64,000 bases of DNA from Haloarcula japonica DSM 6131 (GTDB taxonomy: Archaea; Halobacteriota; Halobacteria; Halobacteriales; Haloarculaceae), in NCBI RefSeq assembly GCF_000336635.1, contig NZ_AOLY01000005.1, forward strand, positions 167,758 through 231,757. Direction: 5' to 3'. Under the pieces are notes generated by a model. That model ran no database searches, had not been told where the DNA came from, and saw nothing but the letters and a program-made list of their open reading frames with translations. A program made the position numbers and the translations under genes. Of the stretch, positions 16,325 to 24,989 are shown in pieces. Every line of letters begins with the position of its first letter. The first letter of the stretch is position 1.

Positions 16325-17242
16325 ATGGCGCAGATATTACAGTACCTGGCAAACGGGCTCGTTTTCAGTAGTATCATCATCCTCGGGAGTATCGGGCTCT
16401 CGCTGGTCTACAGCATCGCTGACTTCGCGAACTTCGCACACGGCGATACGATGACGCTGGGTGCCTACGGGGCATTCGTCGCGTTCGGCGTATTCGGCGG
16501 TCTCGGTGGCACTGTTCTCGGTCTCCCAATCGGATTCTTTATCGCCTTGGTAGTCGGGATGGCGCTGGCGGCCGCCGTCGCCGTTCTGACCCACATCCTC
16601 GTGTACAAGCCCCTCGATACGGACTCGATCGGGTTGCTCATCACGAGCATCGGCGTGGCGTTCGTCTACCGCGCAGTGCTACAGGCGTCCTTCGGGACGG
16701 ACTTCCTGCAGTACGATATCAGCCGTAGCGGGCCGATTCCGGTGCTGCTTGACACACTCGACGTTGCAGTGACACAGCGAGACGTCGCGATTATCGTCAG
16801 CGCGGCGGTCCTCGTCGCCGGCCTGCATCTCCTGCTCCAGCGGACGACGCTTGGCCGGAAGATGCGCGCGACGGCTGACAACCCTGATCTCGCACGCGTG
16901 AGCGGTATCCGAACTGACCGCGTCATCCTCGTCATGTGGGTCGTCGGCAGTGCGCTGGCCGCCGCTGGCGGCGTTTTCCTCGCGCTGTACAGCCAACTTG
17001 ACCCGCGAATCGGATTCAACATCCTGCTGGTCGTGTTCGCCGCGGTCATCCTCGGCGGCATCGGTTCGGTGTACGGGGCGATGCTCGGCGGCCTTCTCAT
17101 CGGGATGCTCCACGAACTGACGCCGCTGCTTAGCGATGTCGGCCTTCCGATCAGCAACGCCTACGCGCCGGCTGTCGCGTTCGTCATCATGGTCGCGGTC
17201 CTGCTTGTCAGGCCCCGCGGCATCGCAGGTGATATGACATGA
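16325..17242 (+). CDS. LIV-type ABC permease (LivH family)
   Basis: 305 residues, about eight hydrophobic segments. Typical LivH features: IADFANFAHGDTMTLGAYGAF near the N-terminus and the coupling-helix region LGRKMRATADNPDLARVSGI. Forms the membrane channel with the next gene's product. The stop overlaps the next start by 4 nt (ATGA), consistent with coupled translation. Confidence 0.93.
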   Translation: MAQILQYLANGLVFSSIIILGSIGLSLVYSIADFANFAHGDTMTLGAYGAFVAFGVFGGLGGTVLGLPIGFFIALVVGMALAAAVAVLTHILVYKPLDTDSIGLLITSIGVAFVYRAVLQASFGTDFLQYDISRSGPIPVLLDTLDVAVTQRDVAIIVSAAVLVAGLHLLLQRTTLGRKMRATADNPDLARVSGIRTDRVILVMWVVGSALAAAGGVFLALYSQLDPRIGFNILLVVFAAVILGGIGSVYGAMLGGLLIGMLHELTPLLSDVGLPISNAYAPAVAFVIMVAVLLVRPRGIAGDMT

Positions 17243-18348
17243 GCACGCTTGATGTCGGTACGTATTCGCCACGCGAGAAGGGCGTCGTAGGACTGCTCGG
17301 CGTGCTTGGCGCGCTCCTGCTCCTGGCGGTCGTCACTGGCTTCCTCGCCCCGGCGTACCTGCTGTATCTCGTCGGGCTGTCGGCGATGTACATGCTTCTT
17401 TCGATGGGCTTGAACGTCCAGTGGGGGTACGGCGGCATGATCAACTTCAGCGTCGCGGCGTTCTTCGGCCTCGGCGCGTACGGGACCGCGTTGCTGACGG
17501 CGTCCGGGTCGCCGATCTCCGGCGGCGTCAGTCCCGTCGTTGCGCTATTTGGCGGTCTCGGCCTGGCCGCGGTGCTCGCAGTGATTATCGGGTACCCGAC
17601 GCTGAAGCTCCGCGACGACTACCTCGCAATCGCGTCGCTGGGTCTTGCAGAGGTCGTCCGTATCTTCATCCTCAACGAGTCACAGTGGACGGCGGGTAGC
17701 GCCGGCCTGACCGGTATCCCGCTGTTCTTCTCCGACTGGCCCGTGCTCGGCGACTTGACCTACCCCTACGTCTTCTACGCGGGCGGGACGCCGGTGTTCA
17801 ACATGAGCCAATCGGTCGTGACCAGTTTCCTGAACGTCGTGCTGGTCTCGGTCATCGTCGCGGCCGTCTACCTGTTCCTCCGGCGCATCCATCAGTCGCC
17901 GTGGGGTCGCGTCCTGCGGACGATCCGGACCGACGAGGACCTCGCGGAGACGCTGGGCAAGAACACGTTCGCGTTCAAGATGCAGGCGTTCGTCATCGGA
18001 AGCCTCATCATGGCGCTTGCGGGCGTGTTCTACTCCCATCTCGTGCTGTTCGTCAGCCCGCAGGACCTCCAGCCGATCACGACGTTCTACGTCTGGGTCG
18101 CCGTCATCCTCGGCGGCACCGGCAGCGACCGCGGCGCGATGCTAGGCGGGTTCACAATCGTCGCCATCCAGCAGGGGACGCGCTTCCTGACCGACACCGG
18201 CGCGCTGCCCATCGGTGCTGCCCCGCTTCGGCTCATGCTGGTCGGCTTGCTGATCATCTTTATCGTCAGGCTCCGCCCGGAGGGCATCCTCCCGCCGGAG
18301 CGCGAACTCATCTGGCCCGACTCGCTGGGCGGTGGTCGCGATGAGTGA
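17239..18348 (+). CDS. LIV-type ABC permease (LivM family)
   Basis: 369 residues, about ten hydrophobic segments. LivM features: MGLNVQWGYGGMINFSVAAF, the YPTLKLRDDYLAIASLG loop, and the coupling motif WGRVLRTIRTDEDLAETLGKN. Partner of the LivH-type permease. The stop overlaps the next start by 8 nt (ATGAGTGA). Confidence 0.93.
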   Translation: MSTLDVGTYSPREKGVVGLLGVLGALLLLAVVTGFLAPAYLLYLVGLSAMYMLLSMGLNVQWGYGGMINFSVAAFFGLGAYGTALLTASGSPISGGVSPVVALFGGLGLAAVLAVIIGYPTLKLRDDYLAIASLGLAEVVRIFILNESQWTAGSAGLTGIPLFFSDWPVLGDLTYPYVFYAGGTPVFNMSQSVVTSFLNVVLVSVIVAAVYLFLRRIHQSPWGRVLRTIRTDEDLAETLGKNTFAFKMQAFVIGSLIMALAGVFYSHLVLFVSPQDLQPITTFYVWVAVILGGTGSDRGAMLGGFTIVAIQQGTRFLTDTGALPIGAAPLRLMLVGLLIIFIVRLRPEGILPPERELIWPDSLGGGRDE

Positions 18349-19153
18349 GCAGTCGCTCGTCTCAGACGGTCCCATTCTAGGGAAGGACGATCCGGTTCTT
18401 CGGGCTGAAGGACTGGAGAAACGCTTCGGCGGCCTCGTCGCGACGGACGACGCGTCCATCGAGGTCGAACGCGGCACCATCACGGGTCTCATCGGCCCGA
18501 ACGGGGCCGGCAAGTCGACGCTGTTCAATCTCGTCTCGGGCTTTTACGAGCCCGATGCCGGCTACGTCTCGGTCAACGGCGTCGACGTGACCGGACGGAA
18601 GCCCCACCAGATCGCCGATCAGGGGATGATCCGGACGTTCCAGACGCCGCGGAAACCGGAGGGGATGACCGTTCGGGAGGCGCTGCTGGTGGGACCACAC
18701 AACCAGACTGGGGAATCGATTATCCCGCTGTTCACCTCGCCAGACACCGTCGAACAGGAGGAGCGGCGTTCGCTGGAACAGGCCCAGGAGATGCTCGAGC
18801 GGTTCGAAATCGGCGACCTGGCGACCCAGCCCGCGACGGACCTCTCTGGCGGGCAGATGAAGCTGGTCGAACTGGCCCGCGGGATGATGGCCGAACCCGA
18901 CCTGCTACTGCTGGACGAGCCCGTCGCCGGCGTCAACCCCGTGCTGGCAGACAAACTGGCCGGGTTCATCGAGGAACTCAACGAGGAGGGGATCACCTTC
19001 CTCATCATCGAACACGACATGAACTTCATCATGCGGCTCGCTGACCCGATTATCGTCCTCAATCAGGGGAGTGTCCTCGTCGAGGGACCGCCCGAGGCGG
19101 TCCGGAGCGACGAGCGCGTCATCGACGCCTACCTGGGAGGGCCGTCGGAATGA
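18341..19153 (+). CDS. LIV-type ABC ATPase (LivG family)
   Basis: 270 residues from the ATG at 18341. Walker A GPNGAGKS, LivG-specific FQTPRKPEGMTVREALLVG, signature LSGGQ in TDLSGGQMKL, Walker B LLLLDEPVAGVNP, switch His in IIEHDMNFI. Energises import together with LivF. Overlaps livM by 8 nt and livF by 4 nt. Confidence 0.95.
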   Translation: MSEQSLVSDGPILGKDDPVLRAEGLEKRFGGLVATDDASIEVERGTITGLIGPNGAGKSTLFNLVSGFYEPDAGYVSVNGVDVTGRKPHQIADQGMIRTFQTPRKPEGMTVREALLVGPHNQTGESIIPLFTSPDTVEQEERRSLEQAQEMLERFEIGDLATQPATDLSGGQMKLVELARGMMAEPDLLLLDEPVAGVNPVLADKLAGFIEELNEEGITFLIIEHDMNFIMRLADPIIVLNQGSVLVEGPPEAVRSDERVIDAYLGGPSE

Positions 19154-19872
19154 CCGACCCGATACTCACCGTCGACGGCGTCGACAGCGGCTACGGCGAA
19201 GTGCAGGTGCTCGACGACCTCTCGCTGACCCTCGGCGAGGGCGAAATCGCCTGTCTCGTCGGCCCGAACGGGGCCGGCAAGTCCACCGTTCTCAAGACGG
19301 TATTCGGCATGCTGGAGCCCTGGACCGGCTCGGTACGTCTTGGCGACCGCGAAATCGGCGGGATGGCCCCCGAAGACATCGTCCGTATCGGTGTCGGCTA
19401 CGTCCCACAGACGGAGAACGTGTTCGGCTCGCTGACTATCGACGAGAACCTCCGGATGGGCGGGGTCGCTCGCGACGACGGCCTCGACGAGGTCGTGGCC
19501 GAACTGTACGACCGGTTCCCCATCCTCGACGACAAACGCACCGCGAACGCGAAGACGCTCTCGGGCGGCCAGCGGCAGGTGCTCGCGTTCGCTCGCGCGC
19601 TCGTGATGGAGCCCGACGTGTTGCTCATCGACGAGCCGAGCGCCGGACTGGCACCGAACACCGCAAAGGAGGTGTTCGACGACGTTGAGACGGTCAACGA
19701 ACTCGGCACGTCGATCCTGATGGTCGAGCAGAACGCCCGCGAAGGGCTGGGAATCTCCGACCGCGGATTCGTCCTCGATCAGGGGACCGTCAAGTTCGAG
19801 GGCGAGGCGGACTCGCTGCTCGACGACCCCGAGGTGTCCCGGCTGTATCTCGGCGGCGAGTCGCGCCGCTGA
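19150..19872 (+). CDS. LIV-type ABC ATPase (LivF family)
   Basis: 240 residues. Walker A GPNGAGKS, LivF-typical GVGYVPQTENVFGSLTIDENL, signature LSGGQRQV, Walker B LLIDEPSAGLAP, switch region VEQNAREGL. Last gene of the transporter operon; 116 nt without a gene follow it. Confidence 0.95.
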   Translation: MTDPILTVDGVDSGYGEVQVLDDLSLTLGEGEIACLVGPNGAGKSTVLKTVFGMLEPWTGSVRLGDREIGGMAPEDIVRIGVGYVPQTENVFGSLTIDENLRMGGVARDDGLDEVVAELYDRFPILDDKRTANAKTLSGGQRQVLAFARALVMEPDVLLIDEPSAGLAPNTAKEVFDDVETVNELGTSILMVEQNAREGLGISDRGFVLDQGTVKFEGEADSLLDDPEVSRLYLGGESRR

Positions 19873-19988
19873 GTCCTCAAATCCCTGTTTTCTCACGTTC
19901 GCCACCAAGCCAGAATGACGACTCACCGGGTGTTGCACTCAAAGGGACAAGGCAACACAGAAAAGCCCCCCTCGCATATCGCCTGCCA

Positions 19989-20399
19989 ATGACGGTGACG
20001 CTTCCGACCGAGGCCGGCGACTGGGCCGCTGCGTGGCGCGACCGGATCAACGAGCGGGCCGCGTTCGCTGAGACCGCCGACGGCTTCACCGCCGCGTTCT
20101 GCTTCGAGATCCGCGCCGACGACGCCTACACCGGCGAGCCGATACAGTTCTCGGTCGTCATCGAGGACGGCGTCTGTACCGCTGCGAACACGGCCGCGGA
20201 CCCCGAGTACGACTTCGCGTTCCGTGGCCCCTACAGCCAGTGGGTCACGATGCTGCAGGGCGACCTGGACATCTCCGCCGCCGCGATGGACGGCACTTTC
20301 GACGTTGAGGGCGACACGATGCGGCTACTTCGTCGGCAGGACACCATCGCCGAGATGGTCGCGGCGGCACAGAACGTCGACACCGAGTTCGAGCACTGA
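19989..20399 (+). CDS. SCP2 sterol-transfer-domain protein
   Basis: 136 residues, single SCP2-like domain: FCFEIRADDAYTGEPIQFSVVIEDG, then YDFAFRGPYSQWVTMLQGDLDISAAAMDG, typical of the haloarchaeal SCP2 group. Such domains bind hydrophobic ligands; the ligand here is unknown. Its own AT-containing leader follows the ABC operon, so it is probably a separate unit. Confidence 0.82.
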   Translation: MTVTLPTEAGDWAAAWRDRINERAAFAETADGFTAAFCFEIRADDAYTGEPIQFSVVIEDGVCTAANTAADPEYDFAFRGPYSQWVTMLQGDLDISAAAMDGTFDVEGDTMRLLRRQDTIAEMVAAAQNVDTEFEH

Positions 20400-20437
20400 C
20401 CGACGGGCTTTTGTCCGCCCGCTTGGCCTACACGGGT

Positions 20438-20683
20438 ATGCTCGACAAACTCGGTGCGGTTGGTATCGGCGGCATCGTCGTGTTGCTCGCCGGCATCGGT
20501 CTGGTCGCGTGGAAGGCACCTATCGTCGCTGTCGGTATCGCTCTGGTCGTCGGCGGCCTCGGGCTAGTCGTCTACGGCCTCGTCACGAGCCTGCTCGGCG
20601 CGTTCGGACTCGGTGGCGGAATGGGCGGTATGGGTGGCGGCGGCATGGGCGGTGGCGGTATGGGCGGCGACGGCATGCCCTGA
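20438..20683 (+). CDS. Small two-segment membrane protein with Gly/Met-rich tail
   Basis: 81 residues from the ATG at 20438. Two hydrophobic segments (about 6-24 and 28-52), then a tail from about residue 57 made almost only of Gly and Met, with repeated GGMGG/GGGMGG units, ending GDGMP. Resembles small conserved haloarchaeal membrane proteins (DUF7470 type) plus this tail. Function unknown; the low-complexity tail may be cytoplasmic or exposed. It is 38 nt downstream of the SCP2 gene on the same strand and convergent with DUF460. Confidence 0.65.
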   Translation: MLDKLGAVGIGGIVVLLAGIGLVAWKAPIVAVGIALVVGGLGLVVYGLVTSLLGAFGLGGGMGGMGGGGMGGGGMGGDGMP

Positions 20684-20758
20684 GGCGGGGACAGCACTAC
20701 TCGCGATACCGCTTCTCGAAGAAAGTGGGCCAGTGCGGGCGGACCGCCCGCCTCTCGG

Positions 20759-22735
20759 TCAGTTCTCGCTCGTCGGCCGGTCGGCCCGGTGTTCGCTGAT
20801 GATCTGGTCGACCATCTCGGCGTTTTGCTCCTTCCGGCGGTCAGCGGCCCGCTCCTCCCAGTCCTCGATTGCCGCCTCGATCTCGCCCTCGCGGGCGACG
20901 GCCAGTTCGTCCACTTCCTGGACGGTGACCATCTCTGCCGGTGCGACGGGGATGTCGTTGTCGAACAGCACCTGATCGGCGATGTCGGAGAGGTTGCCGT
21001 TCCGGAGGACGATTTTCGGGTCGATATCCGCCAACTGCTGGGCCGTCGACCGGCCCGCGCCCGAGGCGTCACGGAACATGATGATGTCGTCCTCGACGAG
21101 GCCGAACCGCTCGTCGGCGTCGGCGATGGCGTCCCTGGTGAACTGCTCGACCACCTTGACGGGTGTCAACCCCTCCTGTTTCTCCGAGACGTCCGCGAAG
21201 TTCGAGTGGTCGAGCTTCCACAGCGCCTTGAGTCGTTCAAGCTTGTCGGCCAGCGCCTCGCGTTTCTCCTGTTCTTCCTCGACCTTCCGTTCGAGGGCCT
21301 CATTGCGTCGCTGGAGTCGCGTCACCTCGCGGTCTTTCCTCACTTCGCGCCGGCCCTCGCTGCGGGCCTTTTCGAGTTGTTTGTCCTTCTCCGAGAGCTG
21401 GTCGTCCTTGCGCTTGATCGTCTCTTTGAGGTCGTCGACGTGTGATTCGAGCCGTTCGATGCGGGCGTTCAGTCGCTTGATTTCCTTCTCGTCGTCGGTG
21501 AGTTCCCGCGGCTCGTGGGCCGTCGCTTCCTCGTCCTCGCCGTCATCGTCTTCGAGGTCCCGCAACACCGTCTCGACGCTCTCCTCGCCGGCGACGACGC
21601 GGTCGATGACCGGTCCCACGTCGTGCTGTGGCGGGACCTTGCTCGCGACGCGCTCGAACTGGTCGGCGTGGTAGTCGAAGGCGTAGAGGGCGGCGGCCAT
21701 CGCGTCCCGCTCGTGGTCGTTGTCGTAGGCCTCCTCGCGGGTCCGGTGTTTCTTCTCGTCGACCGGGAGATCGGTGTCGGGCTCCCAGCCCGCGGCGCTA
21801 AAGGAGCGCCGGAGCTTCTCGACGGTTTCGGGCATCGGCGTCACATCGGCGGCGACGACGACCGGCCGCCCGCGCTCGATGATCCACTCCGTCGTCGCCG
21901 CGGCGTCGTCGGTGCGAGAGGAATACACGTCCAGGACAGTGCCGTCCAGGGAGACGATGGCGACGGCCGTCGTCGTCCCGGGATCGACGCCGACGACGAC
22001 GTGATCGCGCCGTTTCGCGAGCGGCTTGAACTCGATGCCGTCCCGCCGCTGGCGCTCGATCTCGACGCGTGTATCGCCCGAGCGTGCTCTCGATACCGGG
22101 ATGTCTTGCGGTCGGGCCGACACCTGAAAGACGGCGTTCGAGAAGCCGCCGTACTTCTCTGTCACGTCCCGTTCGTACTCAAGACCGGCACCATCGAGTT
22201 CGGACTCGATTTCACGTGCTCGCTTCCGGACCGCGCCGTGGATGCGTCGCGTGTAGCGGTCCTCTGACCACCCGCCTTTTCCGGTCGAGCGGCCCCGCGA
22301 GACCTTCACCTCAGTCGTATCGGTGAAGGCCGACACTTCCTGACCGACGTTGGCGGCGGCCAGTCGGGCCGCGGCTTCGGCCTCCTCCATCGGGTCCTTG
22401 CCGTAGGGGACGCCGTGCCGCTTGGCGACCCGGGAGAGCGGCTCCGGCCGCTCGTCGCCGGTCACCTGCACCAGTTTCGTTTCGTCGGGGAGGGACCCGA
22501 GGACGTGGATCAGGGCGTCCTTGTCCTCAGCGAGTTCGTACATGTTGTCCGTCGCGACGATGGCCGGCTCCTCGTCCTCGATGCGCCGGCGGAGCTTCCG
22601 CCGCGAGACCACGTCTCGCTCGACTGATTCCCCGTCGAAGACCACCAGCGCGTACGACGGCGCGTCGCCGCGCACGTCGCCGCTCTGGATGTCGACACCG
22701 AAGACGACCGCGTCGAGCGCTGCCGTGCGGTTCAC
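20759..22735 (-). CDS. DUF460 protein: tandem RNase H-like (RuvC/YqgF-type) domains with coiled coil
   Basis: 658 residues if the GTG at 22735 is the start; the frame runs on upstream without homology. The N-terminal region (VFGVDIQSGDVRG) and the central region (VVVGVDPGTTTAVAIVSLDG) both look like RNase H-fold first strands with acidic residues, followed by NDHERDAMAAALYAF, where a late acidic residue would sit. A long charged coiled coil (about 415-540) and a C-terminal globular segment follow. DUF460 is a conserved archaeal family of unknown role, predicted to be a nuclease. Nothing in the neighbourhood indicates its substrate. Confidence 0.8.
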   Translation of the reverse strand: MNRTAALDAVVFGVDIQSGDVRGDAPSYALVVFDGESVERDVVSRRKLRRRIEDEEPAIVATDNMYELAEDKDALIHVLGSLPDETKLVQVTGDERPEPLSRVAKRHGVPYGKDPMEEAEAAARLAAANVGQEVSAFTDTTEVKVSRGRSTGKGGWSEDRYTRRIHGAVRKRAREIESELDGAGLEYERDVTEKYGGFSNAVFQVSARPQDIPVSRARSGDTRVEIERQRRDGIEFKPLAKRRDHVVVGVDPGTTTAVAIVSLDGTVLDVYSSRTDDAAATTEWIIERGRPVVVAADVTPMPETVEKLRRSFSAAGWEPDTDLPVDEKKHRTREEAYDNDHERDAMAAALYAFDYHADQFERVASKVPPQHDVGPVIDRVVAGEESVETVLRDLEDDDGEDEEATAHEPRELTDDEKEIKRLNARIERLESHVDDLKETIKRKDDQLSEKDKQLEKARSEGRREVRKDREVTRLQRRNEALERKVEEEQEKREALADKLERLKALWKLDHSNFADVSEKQEGLTPVKVVEQFTRDAIADADERFGLVEDDIIMFRDASGAGRSTAQQLADIDPKIVLRNGNLSDIADQVLFDNDIPVAPAEMVTVQEVDELAVAREGEIEAAIEDWEERAADRRKEQNAEMVDQIISEHRADRPTSEN

Positions 22736-23081
22736 GGGAAACGGTAGGCGACGCGCGATTATAAATCCGTTCCGGGCTAGCAGGATAGGTCTGATTTGAT
22801 TGTGCGATGGAGACTTCGAACAGCCAGAAAGCCCCCGACCCATCAACTCCCGCGTCTCGCTTCGCTCCTCGGTCGTTGCACTCCCTGCGGTGCTTGCGTC
22901 GTCGGGGTTCGTTGATGGGTCGGCCCCTTTCAGTCCCGCCCGACATAGATTGTTCAGCTGGCTTGATGGGGCGTTATGGTTCGGGATTGCCGACCCCAAA
23001 CATCTCTTATCAGGGCGGTCCGAAAGCCCACTATGACCACACCTCGCTGCGCCACGAGCGCCACTCCGGAGGCCGGTCGGC
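22736..23081. repeat. Gene-free 346-nt gap with a long imperfect inverted repeat
   Basis: No credible gene. Arms GACCCATCAAC (22837-22847) and GTTGATGGGTC (22911-22921) match over 11 bp, and similarity extends outward to GAAAG...CTTTC, giving about 21 bp imperfect arms. The 63-nt interior is made of GCTTCGCTC/GCGGTGCTTGCG-type units. Such elements look like dispersed haloarchaeal intergenic repeats, but copy number cannot be seen here. The acetyltransferase promoter must also lie in the right part (TATA-like TCTTATCA near 23005). Confidence 0.5.
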
Positions 23082-23654
23082 ATGGCGTCTGAACGGGAGA
23101 AGATGCTCGCCGGCGAGCGCTACGACGCGAGCGACCCGGAACTCGTCGCCGCCCGCGAACGTGCGAACGAACTCACTCGAGAATACAACCGAACCGACCC
23201 GACAGACACCGACACCAGACGGGCACTCATCGAGGACCTGTTCGGCTCGGTCGGCGCGGACTGTCACGTCGAACCGCCGTTCCGGTGTGACTACGGCGAC
23301 AACATCCACGTCGGCGACGGCTTCTACGCGAACTTCGACTGCGTCGTGCTGGACGTCTGCCGGGTCGACATCGGCGACGATTGCCTGCTCGGGCCAGGCG
23401 TCCACGTCTACACCGCGACGCACCCGCTCGATCCGGACGAACGACGCAGCGGCGTCGAGTACGGGAAGTCGGTGACTATCGGCGACAACGTCTGGGTCGG
23501 CGGTCAGGCGGTGATCAATCCGGGCGTCACCGTCGGCGACGACGCCGTCATTGGGTCCGGCGCGGTCGTCACCGACGACGTTCCCGCTGGCGTCGTCGTT
23601 CAGGGGAACCCCGCATCGGTCGTGCGGGAAATCGAGACTGACGGCCCCCGATAG
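23082..23654 (+). CDS. Maltose/galactoside O-acetyltransferase family (hexapeptide repeat)
   Basis: 190 residues. The N-terminal MASEREKMLAGERYDASDPEL is the Mac domain of maltose O-acetyltransferases. A left-handed beta helix follows, with GDNIHVGDGFYANFDCVVLDVCRVDIGDDCLLGPGVHVYTATHPL containing the catalytic His, and VWVGGQAVINPGVTVGDDAVIGSGAVV. Transfers acetyl from acetyl-CoA to a sugar hydroxyl; the acceptor is unknown. Start and length match the family exactly. Confidence 0.93.
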   Translation: MASEREKMLAGERYDASDPELVAARERANELTREYNRTDPTDTDTRRALIEDLFGSVGADCHVEPPFRCDYGDNIHVGDGFYANFDCVVLDVCRVDIGDDCLLGPGVHVYTATHPLDPDERRSGVEYGKSVTIGDNVWVGGQAVINPGVTVGDDAVIGSGAVVTDDVPAGVVVQGNPASVVREIETDGPR

Positions 23655-23718
23655 CAGCTGCGGCCGAACGGGCGTAACTCGTCGCGGGGTTCTTCGCGCT
23701 GTGGCACGTATTATCTCT

Positions 23719-24066
23719 ATGGACACGAAAACGGAACACAGCGTTCGGACGGTGGAAACGCGAGACGAACTCGACGACGTACTGGCGACGGCCGACCGCG
23801 TGCTGGTGATGGTCCGAACGACTGGCTGTACGATCTGCAAGTCGATGGAGCCGATACTCGACATCGCCGCGAAGGCCACCGACGCCGCGGTGGTCGTGTT
23901 CAACCCCGAAACCGACCTCGACGCTGTCGAAGCCTTCGACGTCCGGAGCGTCCCGACGTTCCTGCTGTTTGGCGACGGGGACCTTATCGACCGCCGTGCC
24001 GACGGGTTCGTCCCGGCCGAGGAACTTATCGAATTCACCGAAACCGGGCTTGAATCGCGCGTGTGA
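23719..24066 (+). CDS. Thioredoxin-like protein with CTIC motif
   Basis: 115 residues from the ATG at 23719. Thioredoxin fold: VLVMVRTTGCTICKSMEPILD with a CxxC (CTIC) instead of CGPC, cis-Pro in RSVPTFLLFGDGD. A non-canonical active-site pair changes redox potential, and specificity is unknown. Sits 64 nt downstream of the acetyltransferase on the same strand. Confidence 0.82.
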   Translation: MDTKTEHSVRTVETRDELDDVLATADRVLVMVRTTGCTICKSMEPILDIAAKATDAAVVVFNPETDLDAVEAFDVRSVPTFLLFGDGDLIDRRADGFVPAEELIEFTETGLESRV

Positions 24067-24128
24067 ACTGGGTTGCATTGTCACACTGAGGGAACACTTT
24101 TACCATTGCTTGTCGAAGCGGTCCGACG

Positions 24129-24896
24129 ATGGCCCTCCAAATCGGCTCCGCCCTCGAAGAGGCGGGGTACCGGCTGTTCAGTCGTACCGGCGCGATACTA
24201 CTCGTAGCGTATTTCGCCCTGATGGCTAGCTTTCAAGCACTGTTCAATTCAGCCATAGCGACGACCTACACCAGGATGGGATACAGCGAGATTGCCGCAG
24301 CCATGCCGCTCACATTCGACATCCCGCTTACTGTTGCTGGTGTCGGTATCGCTATCACCTCCGTGGTCTCACTGTATCTCACCGTCGTGTCCTTCCGGAC
24401 GTTTGTCGCTGGGACACGCACCAGCTTCCCCGCAGGAGCGTTCACGCGGAACGTCCCACTCGCGCTAGTGAACGTCTTTGTCGGCGGGATCGTCTACAGC
24501 CTGCTGGTGTTTATCGGGTCAATCTTGCTCATTATCCCTGGCATCTTCGCGTACGTCGCGTTCATCTTCATGATGCCGTACATCATCACCGAAGACCGGA
24601 ACTTCATCGCGGCGCTCAAGGAAAGCTACCGGCTCACCGAGGGCGACCGGCTCGCGCTGTTCGGACTGCTGTTGATTGTTGGTGCCGCCGCGGCGGTCGT
24701 CGGCGGGATCCTCGGATTCGTCGGCTCGCTGGCGCTTTCGTGGCCGACTTCACAGTTGGCGAGTGTCGTCGTCCAACCCCTAGCGTCGCTATATGGCACC
24801 GCAATTATTGCAGTCGCGTTCGAGCAACTCCGGACGGCTGACGGGCAGCCGCCGTCGGCCCCGAGCGAGGACGACACGACGCTGACGGCTCTCTGA
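24129..24896 (+). CDS. Polytopic membrane protein, conserved in haloarchaea
   Basis: 255 residues with about six hydrophobic segments, the pattern of the haloarchaeal family related to glycerophosphoryl-diester-phosphodiesterase membrane domains: IGSILLIIPGIFAYVAFIFMMPYIITEDRNFIAALKES in the middle. No catalytic residues. Ends in a Pro/Asp tail. Function unknown. Single gene with its own leader after the thioredoxin. Confidence 0.65.
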   Translation: MALQIGSALEEAGYRLFSRTGAILLVAYFALMASFQALFNSAIATTYTRMGYSEIAAAMPLTFDIPLTVAGVGIAITSVVSLYLTVVSFRTFVAGTRTSFPAGAFTRNVPLALVNVFVGGIVYSLLVFIGSILLIIPGIFAYVAFIFMMPYIITEDRNFIAALKESYRLTEGDRLALFGLLLIVGAAAAVVGGILGFVGSLALSWPTSQLASVVVQPLASLYGTAIIAVAFEQLRTADGQPPSAPSEDDTTLTAL

Positions 24897-24989
24897 CTGG
24901 ATTCGTCGGCCCCTGTCGTCCCACTCAGGACGACACCGTTCTCTGTCGCATCGTGACTGTCTTATCCGTCCAGTTGCCTACCGGGAGCA

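Noticed and set aside
22800-23475. Open frames over the hairpin region and into the acetyltransferase
   Set aside because: They run through the inverted repeat, use non-haloarchaeal residue composition and overlap the real gene in another frame.
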